From an uncultured Veillonella sp. (GTDB lineage Bacteria; Bacillota; Negativicutes; Veillonellales; Veillonellaceae): a DNA stretch of 29,704 bases. Where the stretch lies: contig NZ_CALJON010000048.1 of the NCBI RefSeq assembly GCF_937981445.1, positions 1 through 29,704 of the forward strand. Direction: 5' to 3'. Of this stretch, positions 8,214-16,264 are shown piece by piece; position 1 is the first letter of the stretch, and the number at the start of each line of letters is the position of its first letter. The notes below the pieces were generated by a model. That model did not search any database, had not been told where the DNA came from, and was given only the letters and a program-made list of their open reading frames with translations. A program made the position numbers and the translations under genes.

Positions 8214-8256
8214 AAATGTATTTACGCCCGTTGGCGTGGTTAACAGTAATACATTT
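8214..8256 (-). promoter_or_regulatory. Nested hairpin in the gudD leader
   Basis: AAATGTATT (8214-8222) pairs with AATACATTT (8248-8256), and inside it ACGCC (8224-8228) pairs with GGCGT (8233-8237). Two more inverted repeats follow upstream in the transcript: TTAACTAG/CTAGTTAA (8282-8321) and TAGGCG/CGCCTA (8322-8338). Together they make the 5' part of the probable gudD leader RNA strongly structured. No known riboswitch class was recognised. Confidence 0.45.
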
Positions 8257-8345
8257 AAACCACCGCTACTTCGTAACCGCCTTAACTAGCTTCACGCTCT
8301 GTATCCCAAAACACTAGTTAATAGGCGCTTCTCGCCTAATTTCAA

Positions 8346-8381
8346 CATAGATTCAATGAGTTGACCTATGCTTTTATTATA
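8346..8381 (-). promoter_or_regulatory. Candidate gudD promoter -10 box and operator-like repeat
   Basis: On the minus strand a perfect TATAAT lies at 8381-8376, followed by CATAG...CTATG (8370-8346), an inverted repeat with a 15-base centre. No good -35 box is visible at 17 bases, which would suit an activator-dependent promoter. The centre contains GGTCAACTC, which also occurs in the gudP upstream region (14250-14258, plus strand). That makes it a candidate CdaR site (inference). Confidence 0.4.
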
Positions 8382-8573
8382 TACTGCGTATGTGTTAAGT
8401 GATACATTCAAGGATACAAAAAAGCAAAGCTTGTTCCCTCAAAGACTGTTACTCATACCAATTTCCAAAAATGTTCCCTAGAGGGACTCTACTTGCCCTC
8501 AATTCATCCCCTAATACCCCTAAGGCCTAAAGAGCCCCATAAGTTACGCTTTCGTAAATGTTTTATAGATACA

Positions 8574-8609
8574 AAGAACCCTCTGCTTACGTCTAAGCAG
8601 AGGGTTCTT
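8574..8609 (-). terminator. Intrinsic terminator after garR
   Basis: AAGAACCCTCTGCTT and AAGCAGAGGGTTCTT form a perfect 15-bp stem with a six-base loop. It lies about 76 bases beyond the garR stop on the minus strand and separates the gudP-garD-gudX-garR transcript from gudD-dapA-like-glxK. The remaining sequence from 8382 to 8573 shows no gene. Confidence 0.85.
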
Positions 8610-8684
8610 CTAAAGGGATACATGTTAGGATATTTAATCCTTATAACAAATGCATTAAGCATTAGTCAACGTTGTAAACTACTA

Positions 8685-9569
8685 TTATTTATCTAATGTA
8701 GTGTTGTTCATTTTTTCATAGAAATGAAGAAGTTTGGAATGGTCACGATCACCAAAGCCATCGTTCTTAACAGCTTGCATCATTTCCATAGCTTGTGCAC
8801 AAAGAGGCACTGCCGTATGCAAGGAATGAGCTGCATCAAGCGCATTTTGTAAATCTTTCAAATGAAGATCAATGCGGAAGCCAGGGTTGAAGTTGCGTTC
8901 AAGCATCATAGGTCCCTTAGCATTCATTACATTACTACCAGCTAAACCGCCTTTAATTGCTTCAAATACTAAAGCAGGATCTACATTAGCATTTTTAGCC
9001 AATACAAAAGCTTCACTAACAGCTGCAATATTTACAGCTACGATAATTTGATTAGATAATTTAGTAACATTACCAGCACCTACATCGCCAACGCGAACTA
9101 CAGAGCCAGCCATGGCTTTTAATAAATCATAGAATTTATCAAAAGTTTCTTGTTTACCGCCTACCATTACAGAAATAGTACCAGCAATTGCACCAGGTTC
9201 ACCACCAGATACAGGAGCATCCATAAAGTCTACGCCTTGTTCAGCTAATTGTTTTGCAAAACGTTGGCTTTCCACTGGGTTAATGGAGCTCATGTCAATA
9301 ACAGTAGCGCCTTTTTTAAGACCTTCAGCAGCACCATTTTCACCGAACAATACATCATCAACTTGTGGAGAGTTTGGCACCATAGTGATTAATACATCAA
9401 CTTGTTCGCCTACTTCTTTAGCTGTAGCAGCACCTTTAGCACCTAATTGTTCCATTTCTTTAATAACTTCTACATTAAGTGTATTTACTACTACATCATA
9501 CCCTTTTTTTATTAAGTTGGCACACATTGGTTTGCCCATAATGCCTAAACCGATAAAACCGACTTTCAT
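8685..9569 (-). CDS. garR: Tartronate semialdehyde reductase (2-hydroxy-3-oxopropionate reductase)
   Basis: A 294-residue beta-hydroxyacid dehydrogenase that reduces tartronate semialdehyde to D-glycerate with NAD(P)H. Seen: the N-terminal Rossmann motif GLGIMG (7-12), the substrate-binding DAPVSGG (117-123), and GAGNVTKLSNQ with the catalytic lysine K170. Length and motifs match GarR/GlxR. AAAGGGTG seven bases before the ATG supports the start. It is the last gene of the upstream transcript. Its presence, with glycerate kinase nearby, shows that the pathway passes through tartronate semialdehyde and not through 2-oxoglutarate semialdehyde. Confidence 0.93.
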   Translation of the reverse strand: MKVGFIGLGIMGKPMCANLIKKGYDVVVNTLNVEVIKEMEQLGAKGAATAKEVGEQVDVLITMVPNSPQVDDVLFGENGAAEGLKKGATVIDMSSINPVESQRFAKQLAEQGVDFMDAPVSGGEPGAIAGTISVMVGGKQETFDKFYDLLKAMAGSVVRVGDVGAGNVTKLSNQIIVAVNIAAVSEAFVLAKNANVDPALVFEAIKGGLAGSNVMNAKGPMMLERNFNPGFRIDLHLKDLQNALDAAHSLHTAVPLCAQAMEMMQAVKNDGFGDRDHSKLLHFYEKMNNTTLDK

Positions 9570-9736
9570 TGAATAACACCCTTTCTTTTCAACCTAACTA
9601 ATCGTCTTGGCTTATGCCTATATAGTATAGTTTATATTTATATTATAAATAGTAGATTCTATGCCCGCTATGTTCTCCATAACATATTCTGTAGTTTTTC
9701 CTTTCTTTCTTTTTACCATAGAAACGAAAGAATTCA

Positions 9737-11077
9737 TTATCTAACTAAGCAAGGCTTTTTAGAATCAAATTTCCAATCTTTAATTAAGTACTGCATAGCC
9801 ACGCTATCATCGCGATCATGTGTAGCCATGGAGTTGTACAATTCATTGGCCTTCATCACTTTGTCCATATCGATTTCAAAACCTAAACCTGGTTTATTTG
9901 GAATTTCAATATGCCCATTTTTAATTTCATAAGGCGCTTTAGTGAGCTCTTGACCATCCTGCCAAATCCAATGCGTATCAATTGGCGTAATATTGCCTGG
10001 TGCTGCTGCCGCACATTGTGCAAAGATAGCCAAGGAAATATCAAAGTGATTATTGGAGTGAGAGCCCCAAGTAAGTCCCCAATCATTGAGCACTTGCGCA
10101 ATACGAACGGAGCCATTCATAGTCCAGAAATGTGGGTCAGCTAGCACTATATCTACTGAGCGAAGTGATACAGCATGATAGAATTGACGCCAGTCTGTTG
10201 CAATCATATTCGTTGCCACACGATGTTGCGTAGCATTTTTAAATTCGCACATAATTTCACGGCTAGAGAAGCCTTTTTCTGGACCACATGGATCTTCCGC
10301 ATAGGTTAAAATACCATGTAAATCTTTAGTAAGTTCAATCGATTCGGCCAAGGACCAAGCCCCATTAGGGTCAATATTGATGCGTGCATCTGGGAATGCT
10401 TCTTTTAAAGCCTTAACAGCTTTAATTTCTTCCTTCCCTTCAAATACGCCGCCTTTTAATTTAAAATCCTTGAAACCATATTTTTGTTGTAATACGCGAG
10501 CTTGTTCAACAATAGCTTCTGGAGTTACCATTTCTTGACGGCGCATTCTAAACCAAGGATCACTGCTATCCGATTCATCAAGATATGGCAAATCTGTTTT
10601 ATTCTTGTCTGATACATAGAATAAATAACCGAGAACTGGTACGCTATTACGCTGTTTACCATCGCCTAATAATTCACAAACTGGTAAGTCCATGAACTGT
10701 CCAAGCAAATCAAGCATAGCGCATTCTACAGCACCTTCAGAACGAACAACGAATTTTAAGTTTTTAAGATCTAAACCTTGTAACCCTTCTCCATCATTGC
10801 CACCTGCTTGCCAAGCACCACGACGAAGGGAGTCTACTACGGAGCGATAGCGACCAATTTCCTGTCCTACCACAAGTGGTTTACAACTTTCCAAACTCTT
10901 AGCAATATCGTCGCCACCATGAGTTTCGCCAACGTCCACATGACCTAGTTCATCTTTTAAAATAACCAAATTACGTGTAAAGTAAGGGCCATGAGCGCCA
11001 CTTAAGGTCATTTCCATACTATCGTAACCAGCCACTGGAATAACTGTCATTTCTACTACTTTTGGTGTTTTTGCCAT
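9737..11077 (-). CDS. gudX: Glucarate dehydratase-related protein (GudX-like)
   Basis: A 446-residue second member of the glucarate dehydratase family. All catalytic positions seen in GudD are kept: K206 and K208, D236, E261, N290, D314 and H340. The N-terminal half differs, with LPVCELLGDGKQR and VLGYLFYVSDKNKTDLPYL resembling E. coli GudX (GlucDRP) more than GudD, and a block (about residues 85-112) that does not align well with GudD. E. coli GudX is a weaker glucarate/idarate dehydratase, so a distinct hexarate preference is possible. The start is placed at ATG 11077, eight bases after AAAGGA; the ATG at 11086 overlaps that site. It sits between garR and garD, 67 bases after garD on its coding strand. 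Confidence 0.88.
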   Translation of the reverse strand: MAKTPKVVEMTVIPVAGYDSMEMTLSGAHGPYFTRNLVILKDELGHVDVGETHGGDDIAKSLESCKPLVVGQEIGRYRSVVDSLRRGAWQAGGNDGEGLQGLDLKNLKFVVRSEGAVECAMLDLLGQFMDLPVCELLGDGKQRNSVPVLGYLFYVSDKNKTDLPYLDESDSSDPWFRMRRQEMVTPEAIVEQARVLQQKYGFKDFKLKGGVFEGKEEIKAVKALKEAFPDARINIDPNGAWSLAESIELTKDLHGILTYAEDPCGPEKGFSSREIMCEFKNATQHRVATNMIATDWRQFYHAVSLRSVDIVLADPHFWTMNGSVRIAQVLNDWGLTWGSHSNNHFDISLAIFAQCAAAAPGNITPIDTHWIWQDGQELTKAPYEIKNGHIEIPNKPGLGFEIDMDKVMKANELYNSMATHDRDDSVAMQYLIKDWKFDSKKPCLVR

Positions 11078-11153
11078 GCCTATCATCCTTTCTCTACGAC
11101 TCTCTATTATCGCTTCAATTCATCGAATAACATATCAGTACCACAAGGCCCCA

Positions 11154-12674
11154 TCAGGTTATAGGGGCTGGATTAAATACGGCCAAGGCATTGTAAATAC
11201 CATAGGTATCAGATTTTGTTTTTACTTCCCCACTAGCAACTTTAATGATAAGTTCAAAAATGGCTTCTCCCATAGTTTCAATGCTTTCTTCGCCAGTCAA
11301 TACACGGCCACAATCCACATCGATAATATCATGCCATTTAGCTGACAATACAGGATTCGTACTTACTTTTAATACTGGAATATATGGTAAGTTATATGTA
11401 GTCCCGCGACCGGAGGAGAATAATTGCAATGTAATCCCAGAGGCCAATTGTTCTGTACCACATACGAAGTCACTGGCTGGTGTAGCCGCAAAAGTTAAAC
11501 CTGGTTTTCTAATCTTTTCACCAACAGAAATAACATCTACGATTTCAGAGGTACCTGATTTAGCCACAGAGCCCATGGATTTTTCTACAATCGTTGATAG
11601 ACCACCGGCTTTATTACCTAAGGATGTATTAGCAGTACGGTCTACTTTACCTTGTGCTAAATAATCATCATACCAAGCCACTTCTGCATCTAATTGTTTT
11701 ACCACTTCATCATTGAGCATGCGATCTTTCATAATGTGAACCGCATCGCGCACTTCAGACATTTCAGAGAAAATAACTTTAGCCCCATGTAGTACTAGTA
11801 AGTCACTGGCATAGCCCATAGATGGATTCGCAGTTAAGCCAGAGAAGGCATCACTACCACCACATTGCATGCCTACGGACAATTCACTCACTGGAATAGG
11901 CTCCCGTTTTCTTTGATTGAGTCGTTCTAAAATTGTTTTTGCTTGTTCTAAAATCGTCTCAACCATAGCCGCAAAGCCTTGGCAGTCTTGGAGCATAATA
12001 ACATCGTCAATTGGAAAATCAGGGTACGCCCGTTCTGGATTGAACTTTTCACACCCAAGACCTACTACCATGCGCCCTTCAATCATATTAGGGTTTTCAC
12101 TAATATGACGAATGGTGCGTTGTGGAATTTCTGATCCCTTACCATCGATAGCTACGCCGCAACCATAAATATGGTTGACTGCCACTACGCCATCCACATT
12201 AGGATATTGGGGCAATAATTCTTGACGAATTTTATCTACTGCATAATTTACAACACCTTCAACGCATTGAACTGTTGTGTTAATAGTTAAAAGATTGCGT
12301 GTTCCTGCAGTGCCATTGCTATTGCGATAGCCCATGAAATAACGCGTCTCAGGTTTAGGTGCATCAGCAAAGCGATAGTCTAATTTCTTATGTGCCACCG
12401 TAGTGTTCATTTCGTCACTTGGTTTTACATAAATGTTTTTTTCATTTACCCAAGTGCCTGGTAGTAAATCTTCCTTGGCATAGCCAATGGCTACACCATA
12501 GCGAATCACCGGTGCATCTTTTTTAATTGTTTCTAACGCTACTTTGTGCCCAAAAGGAACTTCAGTTAAGGTAGTAACATTAATTTCCTCTACTACATGA
12601 TTTTTCGGTAAGCCCGTCTCTACAACGGCAATAGCTACATTGTCATTCGGATTAACTTTAATTACTTCTCTCAT
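11154..12674 (-). CDS. garD: Galactarate dehydratase
   Basis: A 506-residue UxaA/GarD-family dehydratase that converts galactarate to 5-dehydro-4-deoxy-D-glucarate, the same product as GudD. It has an N-terminal SAF-type domain (about 1-90, containing DNVAIAVVETGL) and the C-terminal catalytic domain with NHIYGCGVAI, GLGCEKFNPER, GMQCGGSDAFSG and ATPASDFVCGTEQLASG. It aligns by eye along its whole length with E. coli GarD, ending LAVFNPAP(V/I)T in both. GGGAGG five bases before the ATG supports the start. It follows gudP with a hairpin between. Confidence 0.95.
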   Translation of the reverse strand: MREVIKVNPNDNVAIAVVETGLPKNHVVEEINVTTLTEVPFGHKVALETIKKDAPVIRYGVAIGYAKEDLLPGTWVNEKNIYVKPSDEMNTTVAHKKLDYRFADAPKPETRYFMGYRNSNGTAGTRNLLTINTTVQCVEGVVNYAVDKIRQELLPQYPNVDGVVAVNHIYGCGVAIDGKGSEIPQRTIRHISENPNMIEGRMVVGLGCEKFNPERAYPDFPIDDVIMLQDCQGFAAMVETILEQAKTILERLNQRKREPIPVSELSVGMQCGGSDAFSGLTANPSMGYASDLLVLHGAKVIFSEMSEVRDAVHIMKDRMLNDEVVKQLDAEVAWYDDYLAQGKVDRTANTSLGNKAGGLSTIVEKSMGSVAKSGTSEIVDVISVGEKIRKPGLTFAATPASDFVCGTEQLASGITLQLFSSGRGTTYNLPYIPVLKVSTNPVLSAKWHDIIDVDCGRVLTGEESIETMGEAIFELIIKVASGEVKTKSDTYGIYNALAVFNPAPIT

Positions 12675-12694
12675 TGGAACCTCCCAAATAAATA

Positions 12695-12735
12695 AGGCAG
12701 CTATTTAACAGCTACACGCTGTCAAATAGCTGCCT
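12695..12735 (-). terminator. Long hairpin between gudP and garD
   Basis: AGGCAGCTATTT-A-ACAGC and GCTGT-C-AAATAGCTGCCT form a 17-bp stem with one mismatch and a TACAC loop. On the coding strand it is followed by TTATTTATTT and then at once by the garD ribosome site. The weak T tract suggests a partial terminator or an mRNA-stabilizing hairpin that lowers garD output relative to the transporter. Confidence 0.55.
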
Positions 12736-12776
12736 GTTCTTAATACATAATCATCATTAGATTAGATTTCAAACTT

Positions 12777-14165
12777 TTACTCTTCAATAGGTTTAACTTC
12801 AAAACGTTTGATATCGCCAACCACAACAAGATAACTTGCAAGAGCTACGAATGCATGGATACCAACGAATAGTAACGCCATGTCGAAGGAACCAGTTGTA
12901 TTTACAATATAACCGATTACAATTGGAGTTACAATACTGGAAAGGTTACCACACATGTTCATTACACCACCGCTAAGACCAACGATTTCTTTTGGTGCAA
13001 TATCAGAGTTAACAGCCCAACCAAGAGCGCCGAAAGCTTTACCAAAGAATGCTAGCGCCATCAATGCTACAACGACCATATCATTGTCGGTGTAGTTACA
13101 GATAATCATAGACATAGCTAAGATCATACCAGTTACGATTGGCACTTTACGTGCTACAGATAAGGAATAACCACGATGTAATAAGAAGTCAGAGAATAAA
13201 CCGCCTAGAATACCACCTAAGAAACCACAGATTGCAGGTAAGGATGCGATGAAACCAGCTTTAAGGATTGTCATACCACGAGCCTGTACAAGATATACTG
13301 GGAACCAAGTGATAAAGAAGAATGTTAACGCATTAATACAATATTGAGCTACATATACACCAACGCACATACGGTTGGAGAATAATTGTTTAATATAACC
13401 AAGTTTTGGACCAGAATTTTCGTCCTTTTTCTTGCCACTGTCGATACTTACTAAACCGCCACCTTCTTTAATATATTCCAATTCTTCTTGGTTAATATGT
13501 GGATGTTCAGCAGGATCATGAATGTAATGACGCCATATAAGAACGAATACTAAACCTATAGCACCCATTACAGTGAAGATGTGATGCCAACCAAAAGTAT
13601 GAACAATCCAGCCCATCATAGGCACGAATACTACAGTTGCAAAGTATTGTGCTGCGTTGAAGATAGACGATGCTGTACCACGTTCTTGTTTAGGGAACCA
13701 AGCAGCAACGATACGGCTATTACCTGGGAAGGAAGGTGCTTCAGCTACACCAAGTAAGAAACGCATTGCAAAGAGTGTTGCCATTGCTACGAAACCATGT
13801 AAGAATACAACCGCGCCTTGTAGCATTGTAAATAAAGACCAGAAGAATAAGCTATAAGCATATACGCGTTTTGTACCGAAACGGTCTAATAACCAACCGC
13901 CAGGAAGCTGACAAATTACATACGCCCAGCCCCAAGCAGAGAAAACATAACCTAAATCAACATTACTAAATTCCAATTCTTTTGCAATTGCTGTACCAGC
14001 AATAGAGATTGTTGCACGGTCAGCATAGTTAATTGCAGTAATAATAAACAATAACCATACGATGCCCCAACGTACCCATGTTTTTCTTTTTACGTTGCAA
14101 GCCACATCCATGAAACCACAACCCTCAACTTGGGTTTGGGTGTTCTTGTTTTCAGAAGTGTTCAT
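12777..14165 (-). CDS. gudP: MFS hexarate permease (GudP/GarP type)
   Basis: A 462-residue major facilitator superfamily transporter of the anion:cation symporter type, with about 12 hydrophobic segments and a central cytoplasmic loop (about 225-260). The first helix carries INYADRATISIAGTAIA and the loop 2-3 region carries GGWLLDRFGTKRVY, typical of glucarate/galactarate/galactonate permeases. The long charged N-terminal tail (about 30 residues) is usual in this subgroup. GGAGG seven bases upstream supports the start; an ATG within that spacer opens only a two-codon frame. As first gene of the gudP-garD-gudX-garR transcript it probably brings in D-glucarate and galactarate by proton symport. 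Exact substrate is inferred from the neighbours. Confidence 0.88.
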   Translation of the reverse strand: MNTSENKNTQTQVEGCGFMDVACNVKRKTWVRWGIVWLLFIITAINYADRATISIAGTAIAKELEFSNVDLGYVFSAWGWAYVICQLPGGWLLDRFGTKRVYAYSLFFWSLFTMLQGAVVFLHGFVAMATLFAMRFLLGVAEAPSFPGNSRIVAAWFPKQERGTASSIFNAAQYFATVVFVPMMGWIVHTFGWHHIFTVMGAIGLVFVLIWRHYIHDPAEHPHINQEELEYIKEGGGLVSIDSGKKKDENSGPKLGYIKQLFSNRMCVGVYVAQYCINALTFFFITWFPVYLVQARGMTILKAGFIASLPAICGFLGGILGGLFSDFLLHRGYSLSVARKVPIVTGMILAMSMIICNYTDNDMVVVALMALAFFGKAFGALGWAVNSDIAPKEIVGLSGGVMNMCGNLSSIVTPIVIGYIVNTTGSFDMALLFVGIHAFVALASYLVVVGDIKRFEVKPIEE

Positions 14166-14220
14166 TTCATAGCCTCCATACTAAAAACCATACCACTACA
14201 CATTATGTCGTATATTCCGT

Positions 14221-14344
14221 GCACAGTACGTTTTGGCCTATGAACATCGGGTCAACTCTGAAACTTAAGCCATCTTTCATGCACTGTGCTTGTTAACTGA
14301 CCTAATTATAGCCCGAATCTATGATTCATAGATATAGTATCTAT
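14221..14344 (-). promoter_or_regulatory. gudP promoter region with overlapping palindromes
   Basis: On the minus strand TATAAT lies at 14310-14305 without a good -35 box. Where that box should be lie two overlapping palindromes: TCTATGA-T-TCATAGA (14318-14332) and ATAGATA-TAG-TATCTAT (14328-14344). This is the layout of an activator-dependent promoter. Downstream, GCACAGT (14221-14227) and ACTGTGC (14283-14289) form a long-range inverted pair, and GGTCAACTC (14250-14258) is shared with the gudD promoter region. Binding by CdaR is inferred. Confidence 0.5.
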
Positions 14345-14455
14345 AACATATAAACATATTATATTTTCCCTTCTTTTAGTTATAATATGTATATATCGAA
14401 TTATATGGTTTACTTAAAGTCATAATAAAAGTTTTTCAACCCTCTCATATAACAA

Positions 14456-14536
14456 AAAAAGATATTTCAGCATTTTTAGATTATTTTGAATGAGAGTGTA
14501 TGTTCCCATTCACACAAAATGCCAAAATATCTTTTT
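14456..14536 (-). terminator. Terminator of the AAA/VWA operon
   Basis: AAAAAGATATTT (14456-14467) pairs with AAATATCTTTTT (14525-14536); inside, GCATTTT pairs with AAAATGC (14516-14522) and TGAATG with CATTCA (14507-14512). The result is a long three-tier hairpin 22 bases after the stop of the minus-strand gene at 14559. It is unusually long for a simple terminator. Confidence 0.7.
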
Positions 14537-14558
14537 ATTGTTTACTAATCTTTTTTAA

Positions 14559-16253
14559 TTACCAATCCTTCTCCTGATTGGCCATAGAATAACCTTCTTG
14601 ATTGTTCATCGAAAAGCCATCTACCCGTTCATAGTCTGCTGTAGGGTCTACTTCTTTAATCGTTTGACCTAATTGCTTCACTAAGCCATTAGGATTTTTA
14701 ACCGATAACTTCGCCTCTTCCCCTACTAATACCCAAAGGATTTTATAATGCTTAGGATCTACTTGCAAACGTTTTTCCCCTTTACCATCAGTAAAATAAA
14801 TAAGGAGATCTGCCTGCATTTGATTAGCTAAATTAACTACGGGCGAAAATAAAGTACTACCACGAGCTGTTACGCGTGGCTCCACATCACGAATGGACTT
14901 TACCGTATAAGTACGACGTATAATACTATCACATTCCACAACAGTAATTTCAAAATCATAACTCTTAGTAATCTCTAAGACTTCTAACATGGCTTGACGA
15001 AACGCGGCATCACTAATACTGCCGCTACAATCAAGACCTACAACAATCTTTGCGCGGCGCTTGCGTAACGTACCACGAATTTCTAAGCGCTCTGGCTGAC
15101 GACGGCTCCGCCGCGTCGTCGTTTTACGATGACCACAAGCCACAGAACCAATAAGTCGTTTTAAGTACACAGACCAAGGTAAGGTTGCTTCGTGCTTCTT
15201 CATATCACTTAAAAGACCTGTTAAATAGCCTGCCATGTCCCCTTTTTCAGAATTGGCTACCATTTTACTAGTCAACTGTTGCTGTGAATCACCATCAACC
15301 TGATCTGACTCTGCCCATAAATCATGACTTCGTGCCGCATCAAAGGCATCCGCTAAAGACGGCTCCTTAGAAGGCGTCATAGGTGTTTCACTCAATCGAT
15401 CTGCGAGCTCCGTTTCGCCCGGTGTATCGCGAGCTACATCAATATGCCCTTGAATTTCATCTACATAATATTCCAAAGGCTTAAAGGCTACTACGCGGGT
15501 CCCAAAATTCTTATTAAGCCAGTTTACATCAATAGCATTGGGCGGTAATGGACTAATATAATTATTTACCACTATATCCATAGCCAAATTAATAGCCAAA
15601 GGTGAATATCGCTTATACAAACGTTTTGCCCGCACCAAATGTAAGGATATAACATGTAAAATCTCATGCTTAATGGAGCTCAACATTTGCTCTCCAGTCA
15701 TCTCTAAAAAGATAAGCGGATTAAAATACATGACATAGCGGCTCCCTTTAAAGTTAATGCCTGTGCCACTAGTCATGGCAAATCGCAATTCTTGACCGAC
15801 TTGTAAAAAGAAATAGCCATAAAAAGAATCCGACTCAATAAGGCTCAAATTCAATTTTGATACGAGTTTAAAGAAACGGTCTTCATAGTCTTTATCCACT
15901 ACAAAATCAGCCGTCCCTGCCACCAGGTCCCGCTTCCCCGCTGCCAAGGCGGCCGCCTCTGATATAGCATATCCCAACGAGTTTGTATAAGCACTGTCTT
16001 TTATTTCCTGCTCGCGCTGTGCAGCATCACGTTTCTTTTGCCAAGCCGCCACTAGAGCTTTCGTCTCTCCTAAGAGGGCCAAACGCTCCTGTTCTACTGG
16101 ATCTACCACAGTAGAAACACCTTGGCCTACTGCACCGCCTACTACTTGACCGGTTGCGCCGGACAGACCTTTATGCTCTGTAGCTGACGCCTTTTGGTTC
16201 TCAGAAAGATGATTGGCGGTGAGTCGTCTTACAATATCAATTTCACCATTCAT
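14559..16253 (-). CDS. Zincin-like and VWA-like domain protein (DUF2201 type)
   Basis: A 564-residue protein in two parts. The N-terminal part is a putative metallopeptidase-like domain with HEILH at 196-200 (an HExxH zinc motif) in the helix SIKHEILHVISLHL. The C-terminal part (about 400-540) is a VWA-like domain beginning IVVGLDCSGSIS with a MIDAS-like DCSGS at 408-412. Between them lies an acidic linker and then a strongly basic patch (about 376-402, many R and K). The first about 110 residues, rich in A, G and Q, look disordered. AAGGAGC six bases before the ATG supports the start. It follows the MoxR-like ATPase gene by 11 bases. In related pairs, MoxR ATPases act with VWA proteins to remodel or activate a target; the target is unknown here. 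Whether the zincin part is active cannot be told. Confidence 0.82.
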   Translation of the reverse strand: MNGEIDIVRRLTANHLSENQKASATEHKGLSGATGQVVGGAVGQGVSTVVDPVEQERLALLGETKALVAAWQKKRDAAQREQEIKDSAYTNSLGYAISEAAALAAGKRDLVAGTADFVVDKDYEDRFFKLVSKLNLSLIESDSFYGYFFLQVGQELRFAMTSGTGINFKGSRYVMYFNPLIFLEMTGEQMLSSIKHEILHVISLHLVRAKRLYKRYSPLAINLAMDIVVNNYISPLPPNAIDVNWLNKNFGTRVVAFKPLEYYVDEIQGHIDVARDTPGETELADRLSETPMTPSKEPSLADAFDAARSHDLWAESDQVDGDSQQQLTSKMVANSEKGDMAGYLTGLLSDMKKHEATLPWSVYLKRLIGSVACGHRKTTTRRSRRQPERLEIRGTLRKRRAKIVVGLDCSGSISDAAFRQAMLEVLEITKSYDFEITVVECDSIIRRTYTVKSIRDVEPRVTARGSTLFSPVVNLANQMQADLLIYFTDGKGEKRLQVDPKHYKILWVLVGEEAKLSVKNPNGLVKQLGQTIKEVDPTADYERVDGFSMNNQEGYSMANQEKDW

Positions 16254-16264
16254 AAAAAAGCTCC

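Noticed and set aside
8493..8696. 67-residue open frame on the plus strand after garR
   Set aside because: It runs through the perfect garR terminator and into garR antisense; no ribosome site.
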